Of a stretch of 64,000 nucleotides of DNA, positions 43,479 through 53,090 are shown one piece after another. A model generated the notes under the pieces. The model saw only the letters and a program-made list of their open reading frames with translations. It was not told where the DNA came from and did no database searches. The translations under genes were made by a program, and so were the position numbers. The first letter of the stretch is position 1. Every line of letters begins with the position of its first letter. Source of the DNA: Eurosta solidaginis (Eukaryota > Arthropoda > Insecta > Diptera > Tephritidae); the NCBI RefSeq assembly GCF_040869045.1, contig NC_090321.1, positions 136,825,689 through 136,889,688 of the forward strand. Direction: 5' to 3'.

Positions 43479-44734
43479 CCCAAGAAGCTTGGAAAAAAGC
43501 AGTTATTTTGCCTATTCCAAAAAAACCCCATGCGTCCACCCTTTGTGACTATAGACCAATAAGTATCCTGCCAGCTTTTTCTAAGGTATGCGAAAATCTG
43601 ATGGCCACACAAATTACAGAGCACATCCAAAAAAATAACTTGCTTTCTCCATTGCAGTCCGGATTTAGGCCAAATCACAGCTGTGCTACTGCTATGGTAA
43701 AAATTTTAGATGATATTAAAATGCATTTCGACGTTGGAGATCTAACTATTCTCTGCCTCCTAGACTTCTCTAAAGCTTTTGATTCAGTAAACCATGCACT
43801 GTTATGTTGGCAACTCATGAGCTTTTATGGGTTCTCTGAATGCTCCATTAAACTCATGTATAGTTATCTCACTGGAAGATTTCAAAGAGTGAAAAGTGAG
43901 AATACATCATCAGAGTTTAAGGCCATTAAGGCAGGTGTTCCGCAGGTATCTATCCTGGGCCCGCTTTTGTTCAGTATGTTTGTTAATGACGTTTTTTATG
44001 TATGTCAGTTCGTTAGTGTTCATGCCTATGCTGATGATATTCAATTATACCTTTCCGATCGTATTGGTCTATGCTATAAAGTGAATAGTGATTTGTCTGC
44101 TGTATTGTCCTGGGCGCGGAAGAATGATTTATGTTTGAATGCAGCCAAATCGTGTGTCATGCATATTTCTAAAAGCGATATAAATCCAGAAGACATTCCG
44201 CCTGTGTGCATTGGTACATCTACCCTTATGATCACTGATAAAATAGGGAACCTCGGGTTTATAATAAATAATAAGCTTAGCTGCTGTGATCATATCAATA
44301 AATTAGTTAGCAATGTCTATGTAATTCTGCGTAGGTTAAGATTCTCTGCAGGGTTTACCCCACAAGAAACACGCCCAAAACTCGCCCTCCAATTAATTGT
44401 ACCTCATTTCACATATGCAGAAATAGTCTATAGCAAACTTGACTCACAATCTATTAACAAGGTGAATGTAGCCTTCAATAATGTAACGAGGTATGTTTAT
44501 AGTCATATATCACCATGGCGTGACAAAATTCTTGGCTGTAGCATTATGCAATATTTGGCAGCAAGAAACTGCATTTTCGTATACAAGCGGTTAGAGTGGA
44601 AAACCCCTAAATATCTGTATGACATGCTTCAACTAACCATATCTCAGAGACCCAATACCTTAGTAATTCCCAGACATAGTATATTAGTATCCAGCCGAAT
44701 GTTTTTCATTAGCGCTATTAAATGTGGAACATGA
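43463..44734 (+). pseudogene. Reverse transcriptase of truncated non-LTR element
   Basis: 423 codons are open, although the first few belong to flanking gag DNA. Polymerase blocks read AVILPIPKKPHASTLCDYRP, LSPLQSGFRPNHSCATA, LCLLDFSKAFDSVNHALL, VSILGPLLFSMFVNDVF (Ser replaces the usual Gly after VPQ) and catalytic HAYADDIQLYLS. The thumb and C-terminal region GNLGFIINNKLSCCDHI follow. The endonuclease and ORF1 are missing. The long open frame suggests a fairly recent insertion. Confidence 0.85.
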
Positions 44735-45108
44735 TTCCAGAAAGTGTTAGAGCTCGTTTGAATAGACACAACTTTAAAACGGACATATACAGACATTTTT
44801 GTGATCTGGCCTTTTGACTACATACCACTTACTGCCAATATCTTTCTTTTTCTTTTCTCTCGTCTTCAATTTTCAAAACTTCCTTTACTATCTGTCTTAT
44901 TTCCTATTTTCATTTATTAAATTCAATTGCATTAGTATTAAGCGTTACATTTTTTACATAAATTTGTTATTATTATGTTTTATTACTATTAATTATTAAT
45001 TTTACAACTATTGTTAGAATAAGATAATATCCATTTGATGATGTACATATAAAAGACCTATTGGTCTTAGTTGTACGAAAACGAAAAAAGAAATAAAAAT
45101 AACTAAAT
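43479..45108 (+). mobile_element. 5'-truncated non-LTR retrotransposon (CR1/Jockey group)
   Basis: The insertion interrupts the gag coiled-coil of element 2: the host sequence runs to about 43478 and resumes at about 45109. It starts in the middle of a reverse transcriptase gene, as is usual for truncated target-primed insertions, and ends in an A-rich tail (agaaataaaaataactaaat). It includes about 370 bases of 3' untranslated sequence. No target duplication could be fixed. Confidence 0.82.
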
Positions 45109-45345
45109 AAATATCATTTTCAGGTCTCTTTTCGCCATTGTCTGCGGTGTTTCATTTGTGTCCTCCAATTTTGTTGTCTCATCGCGATCAAGATGAAAGA
45201 CATACTCTTCCACGTCAATTCCTTCTAATTCCATTGCGTCTCGTAGTTCTGCCTGAAGTTCGAGTTTAATGCCGGTCGTATTCAATCCACAGCTCTCCAA
45301 CTCCTTCTTCTGTTGCTGGATCTTCAATTCACTTAACTTTGCCAT
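45103..45345 (-). pseudogene. SAP-domain N-terminus of gag, gypsy element 2
   Basis: The start MAKLSELKIQQQKKELESCG continues to AELRDAMELEGIDVEEYVFH, a SAP motif parallel to 15776-15354 in element 1. It lies about 50 bp inside the 5' LTR, as expected for the first codons of gag. The last codons shown belong to the non-LTR insertion at 45108. Confidence 0.78.
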
Positions 45346-45382
45346 GCCCTTGTTTTCCTCTGGAATTTATTCAACAATTCCT

Positions 45383-45391
45383 CTTCTGACA
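45383..45391 (-). promoter_or_regulatory. Candidate primer-binding site, tRNA-Leu type
   Basis: Five bases inside the 5' LTR the minus strand reads TGTCAGAAG, followed by AGGAATT. mdg3 and micropia-type elements use TGTCAGAAGTGGGATT, complementary to tRNA-Leu just inside its CCA end. Nine bases match exactly and the following ones partly. Confidence 0.55.
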
Positions 45392-45396
45392 TCTAT

Positions 45397-45900
45397 TGTA
45401 ACGAATTTACTGCAATTCCGCTTATTTGCAACCTTCTGCTAACGTTCGAACCACTAAACTGTTTAATAAATAACTCCGATATTCGATAATGCAAAATGGT
45501 CTTTATTAGACTACTTTCAAAATAACACTTCTATTGCTCGACAGATAGCGTACTTAAATCAAACTGACTTGTCGTGCCTCAACTGTTGCCCCTTTTATAC
45601 TGTCCGGTTTCCTCCGCGACATATTTCTATACGCTTCTATTTCCAGAATTTGCTAGTTAGTTATCAGCTATAAATTTCTCAGCTATAACTACCGATGCAC
45701 GATGTGAGTGATACTTGAACAAATGAATGCATACTTTTGGGGGTATCTCAGATATATGCATGTGTTTGTGCGTTGCTCACCGCTGCTTGTATGGACATAT
45801 GTGTAGACATAATGATTAATTTGGTTATGTGCATACAAGTCACTGCTCAGTATCGGCTTAGAGATGATAGTACCCCTTAGTGTTGCTAATGTTCGTCACA
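45397..45900 (-). repeat. 5' LTR of gypsy element 2
   Basis: 504 bp, paired with 22477-23016; gtat follows at 45901-45904 as the target duplication. It is shorter than its partner by several small deletions, including one near 45703. Confidence 0.9.
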
Positions 45901-45904
45901 GTAT

Positions 45905-46073
45905 TAATATGTAACACCGCCAACACTGATAACTACATCAACATGCTACGATCACATTTTTTTGCTCTACGAGATTTTTGGGAGTAATAACTCATAAACA
46001 TATGTATGTCTATATAATACAAAGTCTTTTCATTTCGTTTTTTTTTGCGAAACTGAACCTATATATATATACA
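45905..46073. other. Short unique spacer
   Basis: About 170 bases between gypsy element 2 and the errantivirus-like element. No feature is seen. Confidence 0.5.
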
Positions 46074-46077
46074 TATA

Positions 46078-46463
46078 AGTTAAGCCTCACAGCAGGCGAG
46101 GCGATAAAAAATTAAAGTTGCGGTGAACTGCCCGTTCACCGAATTAAAATAAACACGAGAAATATGTTAACGTTATAAAATTTATTCAGTGCTCTTGCAC
46201 GATGCAAACTCGAACAAAGTATTTTACCTAGCAGCTAAGTTCTTGTGTTAAAGTTATTATGCTATGCTAACCAATTATTGTATAAGAAATAGTTTACTTA
46301 ACTAAAACTAGATTATGCGGTTCAATCACAATTTCTGCAACTACACCAATCGTTGTCCCAATTAACTTCCGCTTATTCTGCGCGTGTGTCGCGTCAGCGA
46401 AAACTTCAATACGCAACATAGCACGGTCACATGCTCAGCAACGTGAATACTGCTGTTATAACT
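46078..46463 (-). repeat. 3' LTR of errantivirus-like element
   Basis: 386 bp, similar throughout to 59589-60002, which is longer by small insertions (for example an extra aactgaactaa-type block and about 17 bases near the outer end). Confidence 0.9.
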
Positions 46464-46474
46464 CCTCCCCCTTT
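46464..46474 (-). promoter_or_regulatory. Polypurine tract of errantivirus-like element
   Basis: The minus strand reads AAAGGGGGAGG immediately before the LTR start AGTTATAAC, a textbook plus-strand primer site. Confidence 0.88.
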
Positions 46475-46664
46475 AAAGATCTACGTCCCGCAGATCGAAG
46501 CATTAAAAATGTGAAGTGGATATAATTTTTACAGAGTCGATCTGGCTACTTGGCGTAATGTTGATTCTGCCTGGCTTGACTGGTACGCTGTCGTCCAGGT
46601 TAGGGATTTCGTGAGCAGATTGGCCCTTCATGATATTTGTGTTTGTGGCCCATTGCATCAGAAT

Positions 46665-48020
46665 TTAAACTGGTGGAATATCTAGCTTCCTGGTATACCA
46701 TTTCCATAGCATGGTGACGATGAGGGCTATTGCGAATATCGAGGCAGCTTCCGTGACTAACGAGAAGTTAGTTTTCCCATTTACATACCCTAGGTATCTA
46801 ACGTTTTCCATCGTGATATCATTAACGTACTCCAGATTGAACTCTGTAGTATGGTTTTTGACGTTTGCTAGTACGGCTGGCAAGGCTTGAGCTGTGATTG
46901 CGTCGTTGTTGGAGAACACTTGGTTGCCAATTTTTATCGTTTCGTTACTTAACTGGATAACGTAGGTGCCATTTATATTTCTAGTATCGTTACTACTTTC
47001 CACTAAACCTTGGTAGTTTGAGATAAAAATTGTGTTATCCTTTATCAATTCGATTATCGTTCCATTGCGCCTGATGAATTGGCAGCTAGCGTCACCTCCT
47101 TTCAGCAACCGAGGTAGGCAGGTATTCTCTTCCAATTTGGTCAAGGACTCTGATTCGCATACCGTAGATGAACTTATTGTCAGACAATTTTGCTTGAGTA
47201 CATATGTTTCTTCCTGGTTGACGAGCATCTTATCGAACGGAAGGTCCAGTTGTTTGCCTTCGTAGATACCGGCGCAAGTAACCAGTAGGTTATACTTCTT
47301 CTCTGTTACTTTGGGTATATATAGAACGTAGAGGAACATAGTCCCATTTGTATATATTGATGGTATTCCGTATTCGATTGCCTCAATTATATTTTGGTAA
47401 GGTAGTGTTTCTATTTCTGATAGGATCTGATTAACTTCGTCCATGTCGAGTAGGTTAGTGTTAATAATTCCACATTTAGCTAGTTGACATGCCCGTACTA
47501 TCTCATTGACTTCTTCTCGGACGAGCACGATATTATAAATGGCGCTCTGCCCGAATTATTCTGCCTCAGCTTCCTTCATTACCGAATTGGTGCGGCTTAC
47601 AATTTCATAAATTTTTTTGGAAATTTCTAAAGTTGCTGTTAATAGATCCTTGTTTACTTTGTATTGGTGATTATTGTTTTCTATGATTCCACCCTGGCTG
47701 TGGAGGATATTGTCCCAATCAGTGGCATCGGGGGAGCCTGCTAGCCATTTCCACGCAGAGCCTATCCAGTCAATAGAGCGGGAGGGTCTGATTCTTTTCG
47801 TGTTCCCCGTCAGCTCTTCGAGGCGCTGCAGAGTTTGGTTGATGTAGACGTGCGCTAGGGTGTGGTCGTCAGTTGGTTTTAGTAGTTGGAAGTTTGAAGG
47901 ATCCACTGATGATCCACCCATTTCCGCTCTTGATACTAACAATTGGTGCCTTATAGTGGAAAATGTGGAGGCCGCTGATGGCCGACGCCAACAGCGGGAG
48001 TCTGCAATTGGAAAGACCAT
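46665..48020 (-). pseudogene. env: Env-like glycoprotein gene, split by one in-frame stop
   Basis: The ATG-started part is 48020-47556. It contains an Arg-rich cleavage-like site (residues about 80-86) followed by a hydrophobic glycine-bearing segment like that of errantivirus and baculovirus F-type fusion proteins. A hydrophobic run just upstream of the ATG, in the same frame, could be the signal peptide of a spliced mRNA. TAA at 47556-47558 interrupts the frame; the same frame then stays open down to 46665. That second part has paired cysteines, several N-glycosylation motifs and a C-terminal membrane anchor (ASIFAIALIVTMLWKWY). No indel is needed to explain the break. The class of protein mediates membrane fusion. 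Confidence 0.82.
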
Positions 48021-49076
48021 ACCTAACGTTATTGGTGTTAGTAGGTTAGTGGTTGTTAGAAGTATTTGTGAGACTAAATGTTATTGTGAGGCTAGGATTT
48101 TGGTGGAAGTGAAGAAATTTTTTTTTTTTTTTTTTTGATTTTTCTTGTACATATCATTTGGGTTTCTTGTATATTTGGTATTGGTTGGTTTTGTTTTTGT
48201 GCTACATAGTAATATCTAATAATTTCAATGTTTTAATATTTAAGTTTGTATTTTTTGTTTTTTTGGTGTAGCAAGTAATAACGAAATTCAGAAATACATT
48301 TCGTTGGTTTTTATTTCGTTATTTTGAAAACCGCCGTACCAAGTATAGCTTTAACACATAATTGCATACGAAGTATGCAATGTGTAAAAGATTAAAATAT
48401 GCAAAAAGAAGGCAATTGGGAAGAACTTTACAACAGGCATGACGTAGCTGAATGCGTTTACAACCATTTCAACTATCGTAGGAGTGCGAGTTCGACTCCC
48501 ACTCCCGGGAGAAAAGGCTTTGAAGAGATTTACAAGGTATAATCGAAACAGCTGTCGCCTTGTCCGTCCTGATGTCACGTTGTTTAAATTTTTCCCAAAT
48601 TATTAAATAAATTATTTTTTTTTGTTTTTTGTGTTTTAGCAAGTAATAAGAAAATTCAGAAATACATTTGTTTGATTTTTCTTTTCTTTTTTTTGTAGCA
48701 AGTAATAACGAAATTAAGAAATAGGTTTGTTTTTTGTTTTTTTTTTCCTCTCTTTTTTTTCTTTTTTCATCATGCTGTTCTCGAACCAGCGACGGGGAAT
48801 CGTGGTTATCCGTTTTGGGAGTAGCGTAGCCATTTTTCAATTTCGATGGCGCCACCACCTACTAAGGCACGATTGGTCCCACTAATAAGCCCGCTCTTGT
48901 AGCTATGATTTCAAATTATTTCTATTCATTATGTGCATTGCCGTGTTTCTTTAAATTTTTTATGTGCAGTTTATGGATTTTCTTACCACTAAGTGTGGTT
49001 ACTGTGACTTTGTTGTCTTGGGCAACTATTTCTTTTTTGAAAGGTGGTTTCTGTTTTCCCTTAATCTGTTTATCCT
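48021..49076 (-). other. Region between pol and env with repeated modules and tRNA-like words
   Basis: A T-rich region without a convincing gene. A module of about 33 bases (gcaagtaataacgaaattca and the following cattt part) occurs at 48271-48303, 48638-48670 and 48698-48731. B-box-like tRNA words are seen at 48488-48499 (gagttcgactcc, plus strand) and at 48777-48793 (minus strand, GTCGCTGGTTCGAGAAC). The env splice acceptor should lie at the left end. Confidence 0.5.
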
Positions 49077-50100
49077 TCACGTATATGACATCGTTTTCGT
49101 CATAACGCTACGGTAGGGATCTTTTCCTGTTGTGCCGTTCGATCGTTCGATCTGGGCAATTTGCTTTTGGGTTAGCAGTGTTTTCAGGTATTTATTTATC
49201 CTCCTACTTTTGTCTAGGAGTTCCTGGTAGTTAGAGGCTTTTGAACGATTGAAAAATATCTCACTTGGCTTTCGGTTTGTTACCGAGTGAATGGTATTGT
49301 TATAGCGATCTACTGCTATATTTACCAGCTCTTTTGTCTTAAAAGTAAGATTGTCTAATTTTAAACACCTAAATATTTCGATAAGGGTGGAATGGAGCCT
49401 TTCTACCTGGCCATTCACCTCACTTCTCTGGGATGGCGTACGATAAAGGCTGATTCCTAACGATTCAAGCAAATTATCGGGCTTATCAATCCTCGTTCAT
49501 TGTCGGTTACCAAAATTCTAGGGGTCGTAAAATAGTGTAGTAGTTTCACCATTTTCTCTTTAAGGTGCAGAGTGGATTTGTTTCTAAAATGGAAAAGTTT
49601 AGCAAATTTTGAGAATTTGTCTATGCAGCTTAAAAACGTTTCCCCTTGAATTTCGAATATGTCTATGTGACTGATTTCACAAGGACGTGGTGGGATTGGT
49701 GTCCTTTGTAGTTCTGGCGTATTTGGGTGCCTATCATACTTGCTAAGTTTACATGTTTCGCACGATAAAACGCATGTTCTAATCTTATTACTCATTCCCG
49801 GAAAGTAGTATCGCTCTAGGATTTGCTTTCCATTCTCAGTGGGGTTTCGATGCGCTCTTCTATGCTCCTCCCATATGACCTCAAGGACTCTATCTGGGTT
49901 TCGTAGGTCTTTTACGAGAGTTTGAGCTACCCGTATTTTATAGTGTAAAAAGTTTTCTAAATATACCTTCTGGAGCAACCCTACGTGATTTTCTGGCATT
50001 TTGATGCCGTTGATTACATTCGGTCTAAGCTTTTCTTTAAGCACATTAACGAGTTCTTGTTCGCCTACACCCTCTATTCCTACATAGTGTCGCAGGTAAC
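49077..50100 (-). pseudogene. pol: Integrase of errantivirus-like element
   Basis: The stretch 50100-49457 contains a zinc-binding module (HRRAHRNPTENGKQILERYY, then CETCKLSKYDRHP). The core start has ISHIDIFEIQGETFLSCIDKF (first catalytic Asp), and TTPRILVTDNERG carries the second Asp. A frame change near 49470 leads to segment 49472-49077 with SQRSEVNGQVERLHSTLIE (catalytic Glu) and the C-terminal region. The first codons are separated from RNase H by the element inserted at 50101; the codon phase matches on both sides. The integrase would insert cDNA into TATA-rich targets. Confidence 0.85.
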
Positions 50101-50498
50101 TGTAACAGAGCCATAATAAACAATAAAATATCACCCTGTGTTCAAGTTGCCGCAACACCCGTTGTCTACCCACGGGTGTGGAACAACTTGAACACAGAGC
50201 AATTCGGCTCTGGATATTCATTAAAAATTTGACGACACCAAGGAAAAACACGAAATAAGTGCGGAAATAGAAAACAAAGATATTTAATTGAACTAAGTTA
50301 AAAGTCAATATAAATAAAACAACTAAAATTAGGAGTAAAGTTTACAAACTGTTTATTGTGATAAACGAACTCAAATACAACATAAATAAACAACATAAGA
50401 ACAATAAGAACAATTTATTTAGACATTAAAAGTCTGCACGTGGGGCTAGTAGCCCAAAGGTGAGTGGCTTCCAAAGAAGTTCCAAATGGAACTTTATA
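50101..50498 (+). repeat. 5' LTR of mdg1/412-like element
   Basis: 398 bp starting tgtaacagagcc and ending aactttata. It contains an inverted pair around tgtgttcaagttg and caacttgaacaca (about 50138-50200), which would form a 13-bp stem in the transcript. The partner LTR has the same. Confidence 0.9.
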
Positions 50499-50510
50499 TG
50501 GCGACCGTGA
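50499..50510 (+). promoter_or_regulatory. Primer-binding site, tRNA-Arg
   Basis: tggcgaccgtga directly follows the LTR. It is complementary to the 3' end (with CCA) of fly tRNA-Arg(UCG), the primer of mdg1 and 412. Confidence 0.88.
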
Positions 50511-51797
50511 GGCTGGAGCCTGGTCAAAAAAGTTGTGCAGTGGCAGTAGGTATACCAAGTGTGGAGAAAAAGGGGAAAGAAGACATTTTTAATTAAAACG
50601 CATATAAAGTTTTTTTAAACGGAATTCTTCCTTAATTATGGAAAATTTCAATCGAATCATCTATTATAGAAATATGGTAAAAATTGAGCGGTGCTGTACC
50701 ATTACATGACAAACGGTGCATTTTGTCACACCATAAAAATATAACGCGCATAACGGCACACAAATACCCACTCCACGCCCTCAGCAGCAACATCAGCAGC
50801 AGCGAAACCACCAGCGACTTCGGCACCAATAACGACTCGACATCAGCAGCATTAGCGACAACAGCGGACACTAGCAGCAGCAGCAGCAATAGCGGAAATA
50901 TGTAGCAGCAACGCCAGCAGCGAAACAAGTATATATGTACATGTTATGTACATTTTATAACTTAAATGTATGTATAGAAAACAGAAAATTTCTTTTATGC
51001 GGTGCGTTACAATATATATACATTTTGGATTTTTTACTAAAACGATAAAGTGATGCGATATGGTGCGTTCTAAGTTTAACTATTTCAGTTTCCAACAATT
51101 TTTAAATTTTCGAAGCATTTTATAAATTCCAACGTTTTCACCAATTTCTTCAAATTTTTCATGTTTTTAAAATTCTAAATTAAAAATTCGTCAATCTATT
51201 TTACAAATTCACATATTTACAAGCCTCCATTCTTCGAATTTGCAATTCATTTCACAAACCTATTTAAAATTTCGGATTTTCCATTTTTTTTAGACTTTTA
51301 TTTACTACATGTAAAAGGAAATTTTTTTTAGATACGCCCATTTTCCAACATAATATTAATTTTCACTATATAAGACTGTTGTAACGTGTAAATTTTGGAT
51401 TTTGATATTACGGTGGTTTTCGAAAAAACCAAATAATTTTTTTATTACAAGCGGTGGTTCCGTGCAAAACCAATTCGATTTTTAATACATGCGGTGGTTC
51501 CGTGAAAAACCAAATTGAGATTTTTTTGAATAAAGCGGTGCATCCGTGAATACATTTGAGAATTTTACCAATTAATACACATACTTTTGAGCCATTTTAA
51601 AATCCATCACTTTTGATAGATTTTTCTATACAAGTATAATGCAGTTTTCATAAATTCTTCAAATAAATTGTTAAATATTCGTTTAGCGACTATTCACCTG
51701 TAAATCAGTTCAATTTTACAATTTTTTTTTCTTTTTCCTCAATATTTCAACTTCAAATATAAATTCAACATTCAAACAAGTGCTTCATTAATTTCAT
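50511..51797 (+). other. Leader of mdg1/412-like element
   Basis: 1.3 kb without a supported gene. It includes a cag/agc-rich stretch at 50785-50920 (open on both strands, low complexity) and three copies of a gcggtggttccgtg-like motif at 51410-51550. Confidence 0.6.
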
Positions 51798-53090
51798 ATG
51801 TACAACCTTAGAAGTGGTAGGCAAGTGCAAAAAACTTCAGATTCAGAATCCGATTCAGATAAATCAGGCTCAAGCTACGAAAGTTTAGCTTCATCTTCGA
51901 CCGAAAAAGTCACAAACCAGAAAAATAGATTTTCTTTATCAACAGATTTTCCAGGCTTCGAAAATTCTTCCATTAAAAATTTAACTTCTAATTTAACTTC
52001 AAATCTTAACGATTCAAATAGTGAAATAATAACTTCTTCTACTTTAAAATCAGATCCTACCGACCCAAATAGTACAAACTTAGTTAACCCTTCTACTAAC
52101 GTAAACCCAGATCTTAACGATCCAATTAGTACAAACGTGGCCTCATCTCCTGCTAATTCAGTTCCAGATCTTAACGATCAAATCATGGCAACACCTGAGG
52201 AAAAGAGAATTTTTATTAACACATGTGCTAATTCTATTAGAGAAAACTACAGTGGTGATCCTCTAGGATTTGATTCTTTTATAGACAAAATTGCACTACT
52301 TGAACAATTCGCTACTGCAGACTTAAATGATACTTTTATAGCGTTCATAAAATCAAAATTAGAGGGTAAAGCCCGTGAAGCAATACCAACACAAGTAACT
52401 TCAGTCAATGAAATTAAAACAGCTCTACGTAATAGGATCAAACCAGACAACTCGAAAGTTGTAGCAGGGAGAATTGCAGCGTTGCACGTTAACGGTAACA
52501 ATTATACAGATTTTGCCAAAAAAGTTGAAGATTTAGCTGACTCACTTGAGCGGTCTCTTATTATTGAAGGGATCACTCAAACGAAAGCTCATGAAATGGC
52601 AGTCGAACAAACTGTTAACGTGTGTCGTTTAAATGCAAAATCAAATTTAGTAAAAACCATTTTAGCCTCAACAGCATTTACAGATCCGAAAGACGTGGTA
52701 GCAAAACTAATTGTAGAACAAAACAACGAAGTAACTGAGCGTCAGGTTTTAGCATTTCGATCACGTGGTAACAACACATTTAGAAATTCACGTGGTAGTT
52801 ATCGAGGTTTTTACCCAAACCGCGGCTATACTGGTTGTAGAAACAATAGTTCATTTTCATACAATAACAACTATAACGGCAACAATAATCAAAGGTATAG
52901 GAATTATAACGGAAATAGATACCAGAATAATAACAATAATAATACGCGTTCAAATACAAATCCTAATTCAAACAATAGAGGTAACAATTCGAAATCAGCC
53001 AATGGTAGAGGTCGAAACGCAAACGTTCGCGCTTTAAACGCCAGCGCCCCTCAGGAGCGAACACTGAGGGAGGACGAATTAAGCGAGTAA
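51798..53090 (+). CDS. gag: Gag protein of mdg1/412-like element
   Basis: The 430-residue frame is intact. Residues 1-130 are Ser/Asp/Asn-rich with repeated NSTN and DLNDPIS-like motifs. Residues about 130-310 form the capsid-like domain (FDSFIDKIALLEQFATADLN, then KLEGKAREAIPTQ and NRIKPDNSKVVAGRI). Residues about 315-420 are Arg/Asn/Gly/Tyr-rich with no CCHC knuckle, so RNA binding would depend on basic residues. The stop TAA is at 53088-53090, and the pol frame overlaps in -1. Confidence 0.88.
   Translation: MYNLRSGRQVQKTSDSESDSDKSGSSYESLASSSTEKVTNQKNRFSLSTDFPGFENSSIKNLTSNLTSNLNDSNSEIITSSTLKSDPTDPNSTNLVNPSTNVNPDLNDPISTNVASSPANSVPDLNDQIMATPEEKRIFINTCANSIRENYSGDPLGFDSFIDKIALLEQFATADLNDTFIAFIKSKLEGKAREAIPTQVTSVNEIKTALRNRIKPDNSKVVAGRIAALHVNGNNYTDFAKKVEDLADSLERSLIIEGITQTKAHEMAVEQTVNVCRLNAKSNLVKTILASTAFTDPKDVVAKLIVEQNNEVTERQVLAFRSRGNNTFRNSRGSYRGFYPNRGYTGCRNNSSFSYNNNYNGNNNQRYRNYNGNRYQNNNNNNTRSNTNPNSNNRGNNSKSANGRGRNANVRALNASAPQERTLREDELSE
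53033..53070 (+). promoter_or_regulatory. Programmed -1 frameshift site, TTTAAAC plus hairpin
   Basis: 53033-53039 reads tttaaac, in gag phase T-TTA-AAC, a canonical slippery heptamer. After an 8-nt spacer (53040-53047), CCCTCAG (53048-53054) pairs perfectly with CTGAGGG (53064-53070) around a 9-nt loop. The -1 frame entered here is the pol frame and is open to the protease. I did not find a convincing loop partner for a pseudoknot. Confidence 0.82.

Larger units (their letters stand above)
22473..45904 (-). mobile_element. Ty3/gypsy element 2 (SAP-gag family), host to three nested insertions
   Basis: LTRs at 22477-23016 and 45397-45900 are flanked by the exact 4-bp duplication gtat (22473-22476 and 45901-45904), which proves one integration event. 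On the minus strand the surviving parts are SAP gag N-terminus, coiled-coil, gag core, duplicated CCHC knuckle, protease and a scrap of integrase C-terminus. Reverse transcriptase, RNase H and the integrase core are missing. Nested inside are a Penelope-like element, a giant-LTR gypsy element and a truncated non-LTR element. Confidence 0.9.

Noticed and set aside
48405..48510. A tRNA gene
   Set aside because: Only a B-box and a T-arm-like stem with a mismatch are seen; the 5' and 3' acceptor strands do not pair and no anticodon arm is convincing. Kept only as a tRNA-like word.
50684..50928. Open frames on both strands in the cag/agc-rich leader
   Set aside because: Low-complexity triplet repeats open several frames at once; no protein family is recognisable.
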